A stretch of DNA of 64,000 nt from Gerris lacustris (GCA_951217055.1 OX578282.1:45126329-45190328), one strand, 5' to 3'. Positions 34,764 to 50,075 are shown, counted from the stretch's first letter. Made by a program: numbers and translations. The notes: generated by a model from the letters alone, not told the origin.

Positions 34764-35500
34764 GTCATCCTTAATCGAGTTCCTATTCCTCAGTCTAACT
34801 CCTTCCGATACCTTGGCCTTACCCTTGACCGTCGATTAACATGGCAACTACACACCAAAACTAAACGGACTGACATCACACGACGATTCAAGTTACTGCT
34901 CGGTCTTCAGGATCGTAGGTCTAAGATTTCTTTAAGCAACAAGCTTCGCATCTATAACGTAGTCCTAAAGCCATTGGACCTAAGGTTTGGAAGTGTGGGG
35001 CAGCACCAAGCCCTCCAATTCCCGTCGTCTCCAAATCCTAAAGTCAAATATCCTCAGAAAAATAACCGATGCTCCTTACTATGTTTCAAACCTAACTCTC
35101 CATGAAGACCTCAATGTTTCATTTGTCCGAAATCTATCCGTATCCCAATACAGAAAATTCCATCAATCCTTATCTCATCATCCTAATCCTCTTGTACAAC
35201 TCCTATACAAGACGTCTGAAGAGGCAGTGGCCTAGAGATCAACTTCTATAAAATATATATTTTTTTAAAATATTGTAATTATAACTATCTATTCTCAAAT
35301 CTTATTTAATATAATATTAATCTATTTTATCATTATTTAATTATTCTGTATTACAATTAATTTATAATATTCAAGCCAAGTAAGTGTAGTCACTAGACTA
35401 CTTCTTCTTCACGTTGCTCCCACCATGTAAACAATAACAACATTATCACTACTTGTTGCAATGTACATTTGGAGTTGTGTTAATCAATAAAATGTTAAAA
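34764..35500 (+). pseudogene. Jockey-like non-LTR retrotransposon, 3' remnant
   Basis: The frame from 34764 reads SNSFRYLGLTLDRRLTW and later SKISLSNKLRIYNVVLKP. This is the thumb region after the reverse transcriptase of Jockey-clade elements. After a frameshift near 34985 it continues EVWGSTKPSNSRRLQILKSN to a stop at 35233. A probable 3' UTR follows, with AATAAA near 35488 and an A-rich end near 35500. The 5' two thirds, including the catalytic domain, are absent. The family A tail at 35515 follows immediately. Confidence 0.8.
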
Positions 35501-35514
35501 ATAAAAAAAATATA

Positions 35515-36015
35515 AAAATAAAAATAGACTGCCAATTGGTTTGGTTTTCCAATTGGTTGGTTTTCCCTTGTTTTTACTCTATCAAAATTGTTTTTATTTT
35601 TACATTAATTAAAGTATCAATCAAATTAAGCTGTGGCTATCTGCGGGTTACTTTCGATAAACTATAAAAGTTTCATACAAATCAGAAAAGTTCTTTCAAA
35701 GCTATAAGTGTAAATAAATGTATGTTTGTGCGCATGTGGAAGAGAAACATATGAGTGCATAAGGTTGAAACTTATATATGGGACAAACAATGAGCTAATT
35801 ATGACCTACCATACCAATTTCATTAAAATGGGATGTGTAGTTTTTAAGATATGTTGGTTCGCAAAAATTGAGCGACAGACACACGGAACAAAAAATGTTC
35901 CCTGATGTCTGAAACGGATTTCTGTCTTGGAATTTTAGAAATCGGAGACCTAATCATTTTTTGTTCTTCAGAACGATAACATAACTTCCATTACCTTCGG
36001 TAAGCTCGGAAGCAA
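35515..36015 (-). repeat. Family A copy, nearly complete
   Basis: It runs from the tail (ATAGACTGCCAATTGG) through both half-repeats to the terminal hairpin at about 35985-36013 (TTACC-TTC-GGTAA inside a GGAAGC stem). Confidence 0.88.
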
Positions 36016-36124
36016 AATATATCAAAAGAAACTAACTTCCAAACTTCTACGTTCTAGTACAATTGGTTTCAGAGATATCGTCATGTTAATGCTGCATATA
36101 GATTGCCGTCATATTGTATCAAGA

Positions 36125-36560
36125 TGCCGATTTATATCTCCGATTTCAAAAATTCCAACAAAAAAATCTGTTTCAGACATCAAGGAGCATTTTTGGTTTC
36201 GTGTGTCAGTCTCTGGCTCAATTTTTGCGAACAAAAATATCTTAAAAAACTACTCGTCCGCTTTTAATGAAATTTAGAAGATTGGTCATAATTAGCCCAA
36301 TGTTGGTCTTATATAAGAGTCAACATTCTGCGCCCATTCTTTCTTCTTCCACATGCGCACAAATGTACATTTTATACACGTATTTCTTCTTAAGTACACA
36401 TCTACTTTTTATGAAATTTGGATGGTTTGGTTTCGAATGTAGCTCGCAGATAGCCCCAGATTAATTTAAACCGTCTGCGCTTTTTTCTGCTAAATTGATA
36501 CTTTAATTCATGTGAAAAATCAAAACAATTTGACAGATTTAAAAAACGGGGGAATTAAAT
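36125..36560 (+). repeat. Family A copy lacking the head hairpin
   Basis: Plus-strand order: TCCGATTTCAAAAATTCCAA, TCAGACATCAAGGAGCATTT, core CTTTTAATGAAATTT (36263), second core CTTTTTATGAAATTTGG (36405), AACCGTCTGCGC and the tail start. With 35515-36015 it forms a head-to-head pair. Confidence 0.88.
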
Positions 36561-36589
36561 AAAGTCGACAGTAATGTTTAACATATAAA

Positions 36590-36770
36590 AGGACAAATTT
36601 CTCTACAAATGATCACGCCAAAACCGAATCTAAACCGCGGCAACGATTTGGCCCCGTAGGCCGTAGGCGACGGTGAGAGAAGAAAAATTATAAAGGAGGG
36701 GATGTTAAGTATTTTTCTCGGCCTTCCAAGCACCGCAAGCTTTCGGTCCGTAATTCTAGGATGTAAACGC
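36590..36770 (-). repeat. Repeat shared with 61100-61195
   Basis: The minus strand has GGTTTAGATTCGGTTTTGGC, GTGATC and ATTTGTCCTTTTAT. These match GGTTTAGATTCGGTGTTGGC, GAGATC and ATTTGTCCTTTTAT at 61139-61190. A class could not be assigned. Confidence 0.55.
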
Positions 36771-37731
36771 ATAAAATCCCACACATATTGGCAGACTAAT
36801 TTTATTCTTAATTCCAGTTATCATCTTTAACTATGGCCCATGGCCATTTATCGTAATCATGATTAACTATTTTATTAAAAATTCAATGATTATTGCAGTA
36901 CACTTGCTTCAATTATAAACCCTGCAGTTATATGCATATTATTTTTTGATAAACTTGTTATTTAGTATTTAATATGCATATTAGTAGTCTTATTAAACAA
37001 ACAATGTATGTTCTTAAGTATGAGTATGTAATGTATTAATATGTGCGGGTTTATTTATTTTGTATGTTTTTGATTTTTAGAGATAAATCTGTTATTTTCA
37101 CGGTTGTAGAAACACATGTATACCAATATGAATGAACGACTGTATATATAGTATTATAAAAATAATATAATAGAAAAGAGTTATGAGGCAACTCGAACAC
37201 CCGAAAGGGTCCACAGATTGTGCTGACTTACAATGTAACAACCAGTATAATCATTATAAAAAAAAGAAGAAAATCAATAATGAAATATTGTAATAAATGG
37301 AATAAATAAATAGTTATTCACCAATGACAGGTTTTAGTAAATGTATTGAAAACAGTAATAAGGAACTATTGTCAAAACGATACACTCCATGGAAGAATAT
37401 TGATGTAAATAAAATATATTACCACTATCAACCTTCAGAAAAAACGTTCTTTCTATCCCTTTGAGTATGTCAATATCTTGATATAAGAATGAAGAGATGA
37501 AAAAAATAAGTATGAAAAAGTATCCAGAGGGAAGAGAAGAAGGAAATCGGTGATTTTCCACCTTAAGATTTTTTTTTCGACTGTTGCTCGAATAAAGGAA
37601 GGCTAAGGCTTTTCTGATAGGAAAACAAACAAACTGAAAAAAAACCCAAATCCTCACTTGTATTAAAAGAAAATTGGTTTGTGTATACATGTATAAAATA
37701 AGCTCCACAGAAGCAAGCTTATTTTAAAAGG

Positions 37732-37732
<1 letters not shown>
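36771..37732. other. AT-rich DNA, no gene recognised
   Basis: The 124-codon minus frame at 37334-37708 has no domain and sits in biased AT sequence. I do not call it. Confidence 0.55.
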
Positions 37733-37816
<84 letters not shown>

Positions 37817-37822
37817 TATAAA
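37733..37822. repeat. (TA)n microsatellite
   Basis: About 90 bp of TA with one CA interruption near the right end. Confidence 0.97.
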
Positions 37823-38107
37823 TATATTTTTTGGAAAAGATTAAGGGGGTAAGAAGCTAATGGAACCTGTCAGGATTTAGTAAAACCGTTTCCTTTAATA
37901 TGGGTTTCAAGCTAAATAAAGACGTGAGTGCCTTAATCTATAATGTTTTATAAAATCTAAGTGAACAAACGAAAAAATATACAAAGATTAGGATAAAAGA
38001 ACAAAAATAAAGATCATAAGTCCCACATCGAAATAAAACAATTTTTTGATGAAAGGTTGTAGATTCTAAATCTAAAAATCTATATCAAATCAAAACAAAG
38101 GAAATAG
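37823..38107. other. AT-rich DNA, nothing recognised
   Basis: No domain or repeat signature. Confidence 0.5.
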
Positions 38108-38260
38108 TACATTACGCGTCGAGTACGGAAAGTAGCATTTTGCATGCGAGTGTGGAGTTTGCACCCGAGCGACAGCGAGGGTAGTAAAACCACACGAGCA
38201 ATGCAAAATGCCGTTTTCGCACGAGTTGCGTACCGTACTTTATCTACGATAGTTAGATTT
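38108..38260. repeat. Imperfect hairpin with GCATTTTGCAT arms
   Basis: Left words AGTACGG, GCATTTTGCAT and CGAGTGTGG are answered by CCACACGAGC, ATGCAAAATGC and CCGTACT on the right, around a GCACCCGAGCGACAGCGAGG loop. The stem has internal mismatches and a bulge. It lies just beyond the end of the short frame at 38240-38422, as if both belong to one element. Confidence 0.7.
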
Positions 38261-38284
38261 AAATAATAAATACAGAAAAAAATA

Positions 38285-38422
38285 AACTTGCTGTATGTAA
38301 GTTCGTATCTCTTCTCTTGATAAAGATGGTATTAATTCTTGAGTTGTATTTTTTGCCGAATTAATTATTTCTGGAGGATTATTATTCTCCACATTTTCGT
38401 CAAAGTCACTTGATTCACTCAT
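38285..38422 (-). CDS. Short acidic reading frame, unknown
   Basis: From an ATG at 38422 the minus strand reads MSESSDFDENVENNNPPEII and then a segment ending LSREEIRTYIQQV. The first 46 residues are acidic and Asn-rich and look protein-like, unlike neighbouring AT frames. The frame then decays into hydrophobic AT-rich codons, so the coding part probably stops near 38285, possibly at an exon end or a truncation. The start lies about 105 bp from a strong palindrome at 38529-38572. The acidic Ser-rich start followed by S-R-E resembles my recollection of proteins encoded by some Crypton-like recombinase elements, but this is only a lead. Confidence 0.35.
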
Positions 38423-38522
38423 TGCTTTTCACTAAAAACTCGATATAAACAGTTACTTTATAATAAAAGAACACCAAATTAGTTTTGTTAAATGTAAACA
38501 AACTCACTAATCGTGCGTAAAG

Positions 38523-38578
38523 CTGAAGAATTCCTCTTCTTTACCGCACTAGTGCGGTAAAGAAGAGGAATTATTCAG
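38523..38578. repeat. Near-perfect 56-bp palindrome centred on ACTAGT
   Basis: 38529-38572 is a perfect 44-bp palindrome whose left arm is AATTCCTCTTCTTTACCGCA followed by CT. After one mismatched pair, the arms extend through CTGAA/TTCAG. There is no loop, so this is a cruciform-capable site. It lies upstream of the acidic frame on the minus strand and could be a promoter or recombinase site. The function is inferred. Confidence 0.9.
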
Positions 38579-38916
38579 AACTATGAGACGCGCATGCGCA
38601 ATGAATACAAGTACGTAAATAATCACTTTCTACGCATCTAAACAAAGATATAATGTTTATATTTCGTATCAATCGTAGATAAAATTGTTTATTGAATAGT
38701 ATTTAAGAACATAGTAGCCTAAAAATTAAATATTAATACAATAAATAGAATACTGTAAAGCTTTAACTCTAAATAATAAGTAAAATGAGTTTTTTTTAAT
38801 TGCAAACGATACTTGTTAAAGTTAAAAACATGTCGTAAAATAATCCTTCTACTACTAATAACATAAACCTTGCAGTAATTATTTTTAATATTATTGTTCC
38901 CATATGTGTTATGTAT

Positions 38917-38921
<5 letters not shown>
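38579..38921. other. AT-rich DNA, nothing recognised
   Basis: Starts with a GACGCGCATGCGCAAT patch next to the palindrome, otherwise AT-rich. Confidence 0.5.
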
Positions 38922-38994
<73 letters not shown>

Positions 38995-39012
38995 GTGTGT
39001 GTGTGTGTGTTT
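38922..39012. repeat. (TA)n followed by (GT)n
   Basis: About 73 bp of TA with one ATGTAT interruption, then about 16 bp of GT. Confidence 0.97.
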
Positions 39013-39540
39013 GTGTGAGTGGAGTGTGTTAGTGAACACTGTACATACACTTGAAACTTGTCTGGTTACAAGTGTTGCTTTTCAGTGAACGTGTTCTTTA
39101 AATGTACAACAATAATGTAACACCGTATAAACACGCTGAACACTTGTTAATAAATAATAAAGTATAAAAAATCAAATGCAATTTGAACCTGTGTATTTTA
39201 TTTATGAGTTCCAAGATAGGAGGTTCTATTCCAGGACAAGTCATGCATTTTAAATGATTTTTTTTTTTTACTTCTTTTAACTCCAGAGTTGAAGTTATTA
39301 CGGTTCGAGCCTTGAAAAGCCTTCTTTAATGTTCCGTACTAAATTGTATGTCTTCGTTTGTACTATTTATAAATAATGAATCGACATAAAACCAGTTTAA
39401 CATACTTCTTTATGTGAATATGTAGATAGAATAATGTTGATGAAGTTATTAATAAAAATCTTGATATTGGTTTTAAAATACACAATTTGCACCTTAAAAA
39501 CTTTATATGTATGTATACTAGGCATCGCGTGGCTCTATAA
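39013..39540. other. No gene recognised
   Basis: AT-rich. The segment 39470-39540 (ACTAGGCATCGCGTGGCTCT) matches, inverted, GAGCCACGCGTCCTAGTATA near 63005, so family B sequence probably extends this far. Confidence 0.55.
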
Positions 39541-40216
39541 TTGAAGCGAGCGTATTGCAATGAAATACTGAATATTGAAATTTATTAATCATGATGAATG
39601 TCATAGTTGTAGATAAGTGGAAGAGAGTAGTGTGGGGGAAGAGTGGGGGTACTCGGTACAAAGCTTTACTTCCTAAACAAGCCTATACTCTATACGACTA
39701 TAACAATCTTCACCACCCGCGGTAGCTTTTAAACAATTATTATAAATGTATCTCGTCACTACGCAAAGAATTTTGCTTGTATCAAGTCGAAATTTTGCAT
39801 ACCTGTTTCAATTGTGCATTAGATGGTGTATATGAAGTTTTATTAAAATCGTTACGTTAGAACGTAAGATATCGGTAAAAAGGTTGTTTTCTCTATTATA
39901 AACGTTTAGGTCCGCTTTAATAGTTTTAGCGATCTTTATTAAGTCATAGCGGTGTCGCTGTTGGTTTTACTAAAAAATGTTATTTGAAAATAATGTTCGT
40001 CTCATCGAATAGATGATGATAGAATCTTTTCCCGTCCTGAAATTCCAATTTAATTTTTGTACCACTTGTTTACGCGAGCGTTGCGCGCGAACTCTTGGAC
40101 GGATCACGCTGTCCAACGAACTTAGCCTGAGTATTAGTAAGAGGAACATGTATACCAAATTTCAACTAAATCGGTCAACTTTTACTCAAGTTATCGTCAC
40201 ACGCGTGAACGTTACT

Positions 40217-40252
<36 letters not shown>

Positions 40253-40300
40253 CGGAACATATTTCGTTGAATGTAGGAAGCCTCGCTACGCTCGCTTCAA
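39541..40300 (-). repeat. Family B copy, nearly complete
   Basis: The ends TTGAAGCGAGCG (39541-39552) and CGCTCGCTTCAA (40289-40300) are reverse complements. On the minus strand it shows a GAAGCGAGCGTAGCGAGGCT palindromic head, a CTGT run (40218-40250), the core ACCGATTTAGTTGAAATTTG, TACGCGAGCG-type sequence, and a second diverged core (AACGATTTTAATAAAACTTC) about 300 bp on. No coding capacity. Confidence 0.82.
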
Positions 40301-40302
40301 TA

Positions 40303-41094
<792 letters not shown>

Positions 41095-41597
41095 CTAAAA
41101 TAAATAGACTGCCAATTGGTGTGGCACATAGCTCCCTTACATTCTATCACATACTTTATTGATTTTATGCTTTTACAAGCCATTATTGTCTAATTTGTTA
41201 AATTGTTTTCCCCATTTTTTTTTAATCTATCAGACGCTCCAAATTAATAAGGGGCTGTCTGCGTGCTTTCGATAAACTATAAAAGTGTCATACAAATCAG
41301 ATAAGTACATTTGACGCTCAAGGTGAAAATAAATTTATGTTTGTGCGCATGTGGAAGAGAAACAAAAGGTTGAAACCTATATGGGACCAACAATGAGCTA
41401 ATTATGACCTACCATACAAATTTCGTTATAATCGGACGTGTAGTTTTTAAGATATGTTAATGAGCGACCAAAAATTTTCCCTGATGTCAAAAAACGGATT
41501 TATGTCTTGGAATTATTTAAATTGGAGACCTACAAATTTTCAATTCCTCATAACGATCACATAGCTTCCCTTATCTTCGGTAAGCTCGGAAGCAAAA
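41095..41597 (-). repeat. Family A copy, nearly complete
   Basis: Tail ATAGACTGCCAATTGGTGTG, half-repeats, head with AAACGGATTTATGTCTTGGA and the terminal hairpin TTATC-TTC-GGTAAGCTCGGAAGC. The GACA run is lost in this copy (GAGCGACC only). Confidence 0.87.
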
Positions 41598-43947
41598 ATG
41601 TAAAAAGGAACATTACCTACATGTTACCTTTATATATTAACATTAAACATATATAAAGTAAATAATTACAAGAAATAAGCAGTAAAAGCATACTGAAATA
41701 TGCTTTTTAAATATATTTCAAAGATGAAAGATGTAAATTAATAAACACGCTCTTTAGTATTACATTTTGTTCCAAGGGAGGAATTGAGAGCCAACTGTAC
41801 CTATTTATTTTACCGTTTGATGCTTTAAAGTAATTAAACTTTGACTTCACGCGGTTAAATATATAAATTTAAATAATCCAATTTTTAATAGGAATTAGGA
41901 GAGTTATATTTTCGATTAATTTAATAACATAATAAACGTAATATTAAATTTATGAAATTAGACATTATTGATTGTGTATACAATCTTTAAGGAAATAAAA
42001 ATAAATCTACGACAGCATATTAGGTTTAAAGCTTTGAAAACTACGAAAATCTGTAACATTATAGGCATTCAAGAAATGATAATATACTTTCGTATTGAGT
42101 ACAGCAGCAACTTAAGTAAAAATTTATATCAAAAGTCATTTCCAATCAAATCTCCGAAATCATTTCTACCAGACGCACAAATGGTTCGTATGTTATATTG
42201 AATGTTTCACCAGACGCAGATGAATATAGGTATTTTTCGGACTCAGTGTCTATCTGCTTAATATTAAGCTTGGCGACTACCGACGTGACAAGTCACTTCT
42301 GTGAGTGATCTGGCAGTAATATGACAGTAACATACAGGTGACGTGTCTCGATCTAACAGAAACCCATATTAGTAGTGACCATAGTACAATGCACTAATTC
42401 GATTCCTTAACACATGGACAGAAGTGGAGCCAGTAGTGTTCATGTGACTCTAACATAGCAAGAGATGTGTCACTTTTACGTCATATCACCTAAGCGGGCT
42501 TTGAGTGGTGCGTTTACATTGGTTTTGTCTGAAGTTGAATGTTACGTATCAGAACACGCGTTATATAAGTTTGGTGGCGCCCACCCACCACCTTAAAACC
42601 AACCACCGGCAACCACCTTAATGTGAAAAAAAGTATCATTTAGAATTCATAAAATTTACTACTTTGTAAAAGTTAGAAATAATCGTAATGTTAAAATAAG
42701 AGTAAGAATACGAAATTTATAATAAGGTGAAATTAACAATAATAGCAGATAGTATTTAATAACTAAAGTACCTAGGTATGCGAACAGTAATAAATCCTAC
42801 AACAATAGAAATTGGTAAATAATATTAAGAGAAAGAATAAACCTGCACAAAGAAACCGATTATTCACAAACTACGATCTTTGAAAAAAGAAAGACAAGGT
42901 ATAGAAGATTTAATAACTTATTATAATTAATTAGCTTCGGATTAATAATAAATTAGTTATTAGATGGTCCTCTTTGGTTTAGATATTAACAAATAAACAT
43001 CTAATGAATCGATTTCATGGTGAATTCAACTCAGTCTGGACTATTATATACAGACTATTATATATGACAATTATATAAAGACAACGTATAGAAGATTTAA
43101 TAACTTGTTATTACTAATTAGTTTCGAATTAATAATAAATTAGATATTAGATATGGCTGTATTGTTTAGATCCTAACAAAATAAACATTTAAAGAATCGA
43201 ATTACTAGAGAATTCAACTCACTCTGGACTATTTCCAGCCGCACGTAAACCGCCAACCATTTTCATTATTTCACATAATCCTGAAGGGAAATAATGAAGA
43301 GAGCATTAACAATAGTACGTTAAAACATTGTATTCAGACTCTGGGGGCTTTTAAGGCCACATTTGTTAACCCGCTTAAGAACACAACTTCAATTGACAGC
43401 AGGTATACAGTGAAATAATTCAGAATATACAATAGAAGCAATACAATAACACTGTGTACAATAGCTACAAAATTTTGATTAATCTCAAATACACCTGAGT
43501 TTCTAGTAAACAAGACAACCCACTTCCTAGTATTACAAGAAGCTTTGTTGACGGAGTCCTTTCGATACAGGAATAAACTCTTACAGCAGTGATACTTACC
43601 AAATAAAATGATAATTATTCACCATTAAAATAATTATTATTTCAAATAAATTTCAAATAAATTATTTCAAATTTTCATTCACATATTAATATAAAAAGTA
43701 TGGGACTTCAACAATAGATTAAAACAAACCCTATCTTGAAATATCTCTACTTCATATAAAACAGGGTTAAAATTATTTTCTGAAGAGCAAACAGGGATTA
43801 TAATAATTTGGCAATACAGAAGATACAAAGAAATGCAGTAAAGAAAATGTATCAGTCGGAAGAGATGCTGAGAGACGTTCAATAATATAGATATATACTG
43901 TATTTAAATTCCGTAATAACTCATTTAATTGATTGATTGCTTCCGAG
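41598..43947. other. AT-rich DNA with one tandem duplication
   Basis: No recognised gene. Short overlapping frames near 43679-43961 have no domain. The duplication at 42891-43235 is listed separately. A GTGGCGCCCACCCACC patch lies at 42573. Confidence 0.55.
42891..43235. repeat. 187-bp tandem duplication
   Basis: AAAGACAAGGTATAGAAGAT (42891) to TCTGGACTATTA is repeated from 43078 (AAAGACAACGTATAGAAGAT) to TCTGGACTATTTCC. Identity is roughly 85 percent by eye, with small indels. Confidence 0.85.
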
Positions 43948-44425
43948 CTTACCGAAGACATTTTGGGTCTCGTGTCTGTCTGTCAGTAATGTCAGTATGC
44001 CGTTCAATTTCTGCGAACCAAAAACTAATCCGATTTAATAAAATTTAGATGATAAGTAATTAGGTAATAATTGGCCCATTGTTAGTTACATAAAGGTTTC
44101 AACTTTCTTCGCCCATTTGTTTCTCTTCCACAGCCGCATAATCATATATTTGTTTACATACTTATATCTTAAAAGTACTCATTTTATTTTCAAGAAATTT
44201 GGATGATTTTTTGGTTCAGATAGCCCCAGATTAATTTCAACCATCACTTAATATATATTGTGCTAAATTGATTCTTTTATTCATGTAAAATATCAAAATA
44301 ATTTAGATATTTTTATAAAAAGAGGAAAAAATTTAATAAATTAGACAATATTGGATTGTAAAATTATAAATTCATTATATTATACGCGATAGGACGCAAG
44401 GAAATGTGTCACACTGAGGGGTTGA
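43948..44425 (+). repeat. Family A copy, diverged
   Basis: The head GCTTCCGAGCTTACCGAAGA is joined directly to GTGTCTGTCTGTCAG by deletion of the segment that normally lies between. Half-repeats and the tail (GATAGGACGCAAGGAA) follow. Confidence 0.82.
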
Positions 44426-44439
44426 ATGTTTTTGAAATC

Positions 44440-44610
44440 CGCCAAAATTGTTTTGATTTTTTACATGAATTAAAGTACCAATTTAGCAAAATTCAAAGAG
44501 CGCAGACGTTTGAAATTAATCTGGGGGTATGGGGGGCTACTTTCGGCAAAGCATCCAAATTTCATAAAAATCAGATGAGTACTTTTGAAGATGTAGGTGT
44601 TAAGAAATGG
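44440..44610 (-). repeat. Family A fragment, inverted
   Basis: CCAAAATTGTTTTGATTTTT, CGCAGACGTTTGAAATTAAT, CATCCAAATTTCATAAAAAT and GATGAGTACTTTTGAAG read as the tail-side half on the minus strand. It is tail to tail with 43948-44425. Confidence 0.8.
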
Positions 44611-44767
44611 GTATTTTCTTTAGATTGTTACTGCCCTATGTATTTTTTAGAATATAAATGGATATAATTATTTATACATTCCTTAGTCTAAATAACTATT
44701 AAGTCAAAGGTATGTTTAATCCAATAGACTAAAATGGAGCATAAACGTGGAGCGTTTATATTTATTG

Positions 44768-45352
44768 CGAGATAGCTCGCAATAAGTTGTCTGGCGATCA
44801 TCAAGCTAGAATTTTGTGTACAATTTAATCTTTTAGTGCCTTTTAAGAATATTCTAAGAATTACCTAAGTTCGTCTGCAGGACATAGCTTAGCAATATGC
44901 ATTTAAAAAAAAAGGGTAGAGAGCGGCCGTGTCCCGCCCATTAAGGTGAACAATGTGATTTTCATGATCTTGAGCACAAAATCAGTTAGAAGACCAAAAA
45001 TCAAGTTGATGTTAGTTTGTCATTTGATAGGTTATAGTAATTCAAGTATTACTCCAAATCAATAAGAACCCATAGATTTATATACCCACAGATATTGTGA
45101 TTTTGGGATATACCCATATATTTTGGGTCTACCAACTAATTTTGTACTCAGGATCATGGAAATCACATTGTCCACAATAATTGGCGGGACGCATGGCCGC
45201 TCTCCATCGGATTTTTTAAATTGCCAATCTATGCCCCACAGACGAACTTAACCGACCAAATTTTCTAAAAGGCACTAAAATATTAAATAGTACACAAAAT
45301 TCTAGCTTGATGTTCATCAGACACTTTTTTGCAGGCTATCTCCTGGACTATC
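44768..45352. mobile_element. Long imperfect foldback element
   Basis: Left arm about 44768-45010 and right arm about 45110-45352 are reverse complements over about 240 bp at roughly 75-80 percent. Paired words include CATCAAGCTAGAATTTTGTG, TTTTAGTGCCTTTT, AAGTTCGTCTG, AGAGCGGCC and GACAATGTGATTT. The spacer is about 100 bp. It has no coding region. The divergence of the arms suggests an old insertion. Confidence 0.82.
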
Positions 45353-48549
<3,197 letters not shown>

Positions 48550-48935
48550 ACTTTTCGAACACCCATCTCTTTTTTCTTTTCCTTCATCAATTTCTCAACT
48601 TTTTCTCTTATTATTCTTCCCCTCCTAAAATCATCCTTTTCTTTTTCTCTATGCCAACTCTTATGGTTCTTTACATCATCTCTGTCCGTCGCCCACCCTT
48701 CACTCTATTACATCGCCTTGTCTCTATTCAACCCTTTCGTCTATTGCATCATCCCTCTACGCAACCTTCCCTTCATTACATCATCTTCTTTTTCGCGCAC
48801 TCTTCCCTTTGTTTTTTCGCCGTCTGTGCACCTGACACCCCCGTCTCACGGGTTTTTCCTTATCCTACTTCTTTTGTATATATATCTTCATCTGCCTCCA
48901 CCTTTCCAACTTCATTCTCTCATGTAGACTCGATA
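48550..48935 (+). other. Penelope-like 3' untranslated region, pyrimidine-rich
   Basis: A strongly C/T-biased segment with TTTTTTCTTTTCC-type runs between the stop codon and the hammerhead-like motif. Small frames in it carry no domain. Confidence 0.7.
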
Positions 48936-48939
48936 AATG

Positions 48940-49020
48940 TGTTGAGTGCTACGAGAGACTTCGACTCTGCTGATGATGGCGTTTAGCCGAAACCGGTCCA
49001 GTGATCTCCAGATCAAGCAA
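48940..49020 (+). ncRNA. Hammerhead ribozyme-like motif of the Penelope-like element
   Basis: CTGATGA (48970-48976) is followed by a TGGC/GCC hairpin (loop GTTTA), then GAAAC (48989-48993) and GGTC (48995-48998). ACCGGT (48992-48997) is self-complementary, so stem III could pair between two copies, as in the double-hammerhead form. The predicted cut follows GGTC at 48998. Stem I can form from CTG/CAG next to the core and GAGA/TCTC further out, with an internal loop between. An extra T lies before stem II. Minimal hammerheads are known in the pLTRs of Penelope-like elements. Activity is not shown. Confidence 0.6.
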
Positions 49021-49087
49021 GTATTGACGGTAGGGATATCCTCACTTGATAACGTACAAACTTGCGGTAACTACTCAAAATTCGATT

Positions 49088-49118
49088 TTATATATATATA
49101 TATATATATACACACACT
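49088..49118. repeat. (TA)n-(CA)n tract at the Penelope 3' junction
   Basis: About 23 bp of TA and then CACACAC. Together with the array at 46942-47066 it brackets the Penelope-like element. Confidence 0.95.
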
Positions 49119-49714
49119 GCGATTCACAGGGTATTTTATTCTTAATAATGGAATGAATAATGTATAATATGCCCATAGTCTTTTCTATGAAGGCTTTGGA
49201 AACGTTTTATTTTATTGTTTGACCTACATGATAGGAATAGGAAACCTAGCCACCGATTGATTCCTTTAGCCCCACGTGGGGAGCGGGGGATATGTAACAA
49301 TTATATAACTAACCTGGTTTTGGAGCGAAGGGAGCATGGCTGAATCATGGTGACATCCTTCTGCAACATAAAAAAAATAAAATTCTTTGTAAGTTCTAAC
49401 ATACAATCCAAATCAAGTAGTATTCATTTTTAGTTTAAAATTTTAGCCTCGTAATTTATAGGATTAAGATGAGTACAAACATAATATGATCAAAAAATAC
49501 CAACTTATATTCTAAATACTGTGAGGGCTTATTCATACTAAAACAACTTGAAGAAGAATCTCGTTATACTATTGAGGAAGTTTGTCTAATTTATTTTTTG
49601 ATTCATTTCCCCCGGGGGGGGGGGGGGGGGGGGGGGTACGTTGGGTGTTTAACTAGTAAGGTGAATAGAGCTATTTCAGCTATTCGATTAATGTACAGTC
49701 CTTCGTTCTTTAAA
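49119..49714. other. No gene recognised; long G-run
   Basis: Contains a G-run of about 23 at 49614-49636, and otherwise unmatched sequence including a CCCACGTGGGGAGCGGGGG patch at 49271. Confidence 0.55.
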
Positions 49715-50075
49715 TTTAAACAAGTAAGGCGCGCTTCACGTAAGTACGTAGGGCGATAATCGCCGGTTTCTGTACATTAAAGTTAAAATTATTAAGTGTA
49801 ATATAATTACACTAATTATAATAGTAATATTCTTTTTCTACTCTTCAAGACCTTTAAATTGATGTATAACATGTTATGATAACTAAAAAATGTTTAGTTA
49901 CCCGCCATATTGGCCGCCATCTTAAAAATATTACGTGTGAAATTTTAATAGTTGCAAATTCTTTTTCTTCATTTCAAGACCTTTAAATTGATATACAACA
50001 TGTCATGGACAGACAGACAGACAGACTGAGCCATTATATAAGGTTTCTTTTTGTACTTTGTACAGAAACCTAAAA
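49715..50075 (+). repeat. Family C interspersed repeat copy
   Basis: The GGGCGATAATCGCC palindrome, TTCAAGACCTTTAAATTGAT (twice), GCCGCCATCTTAAAAATATT, a GACAGACAGACAGACAG run and the terminal hairpin at 50041-50071 (AGGTTTCT / AGAAACCT). The TTCAAGACC phrase recurs within this copy, which suggests an internal duplication. Confidence 0.82.

Noticed and set aside
36107..36464. Short frames across family A copies as conserved small proteins
   Set aside because: Different copies are open in different frames and the shared words carry stops and indels, so conservation is at the DNA level.
37334..37708. 124-codon minus-strand frame
   Set aside because: Phe/Ile/Lys-rich with no motif; consistent with chance in AT-rich DNA.
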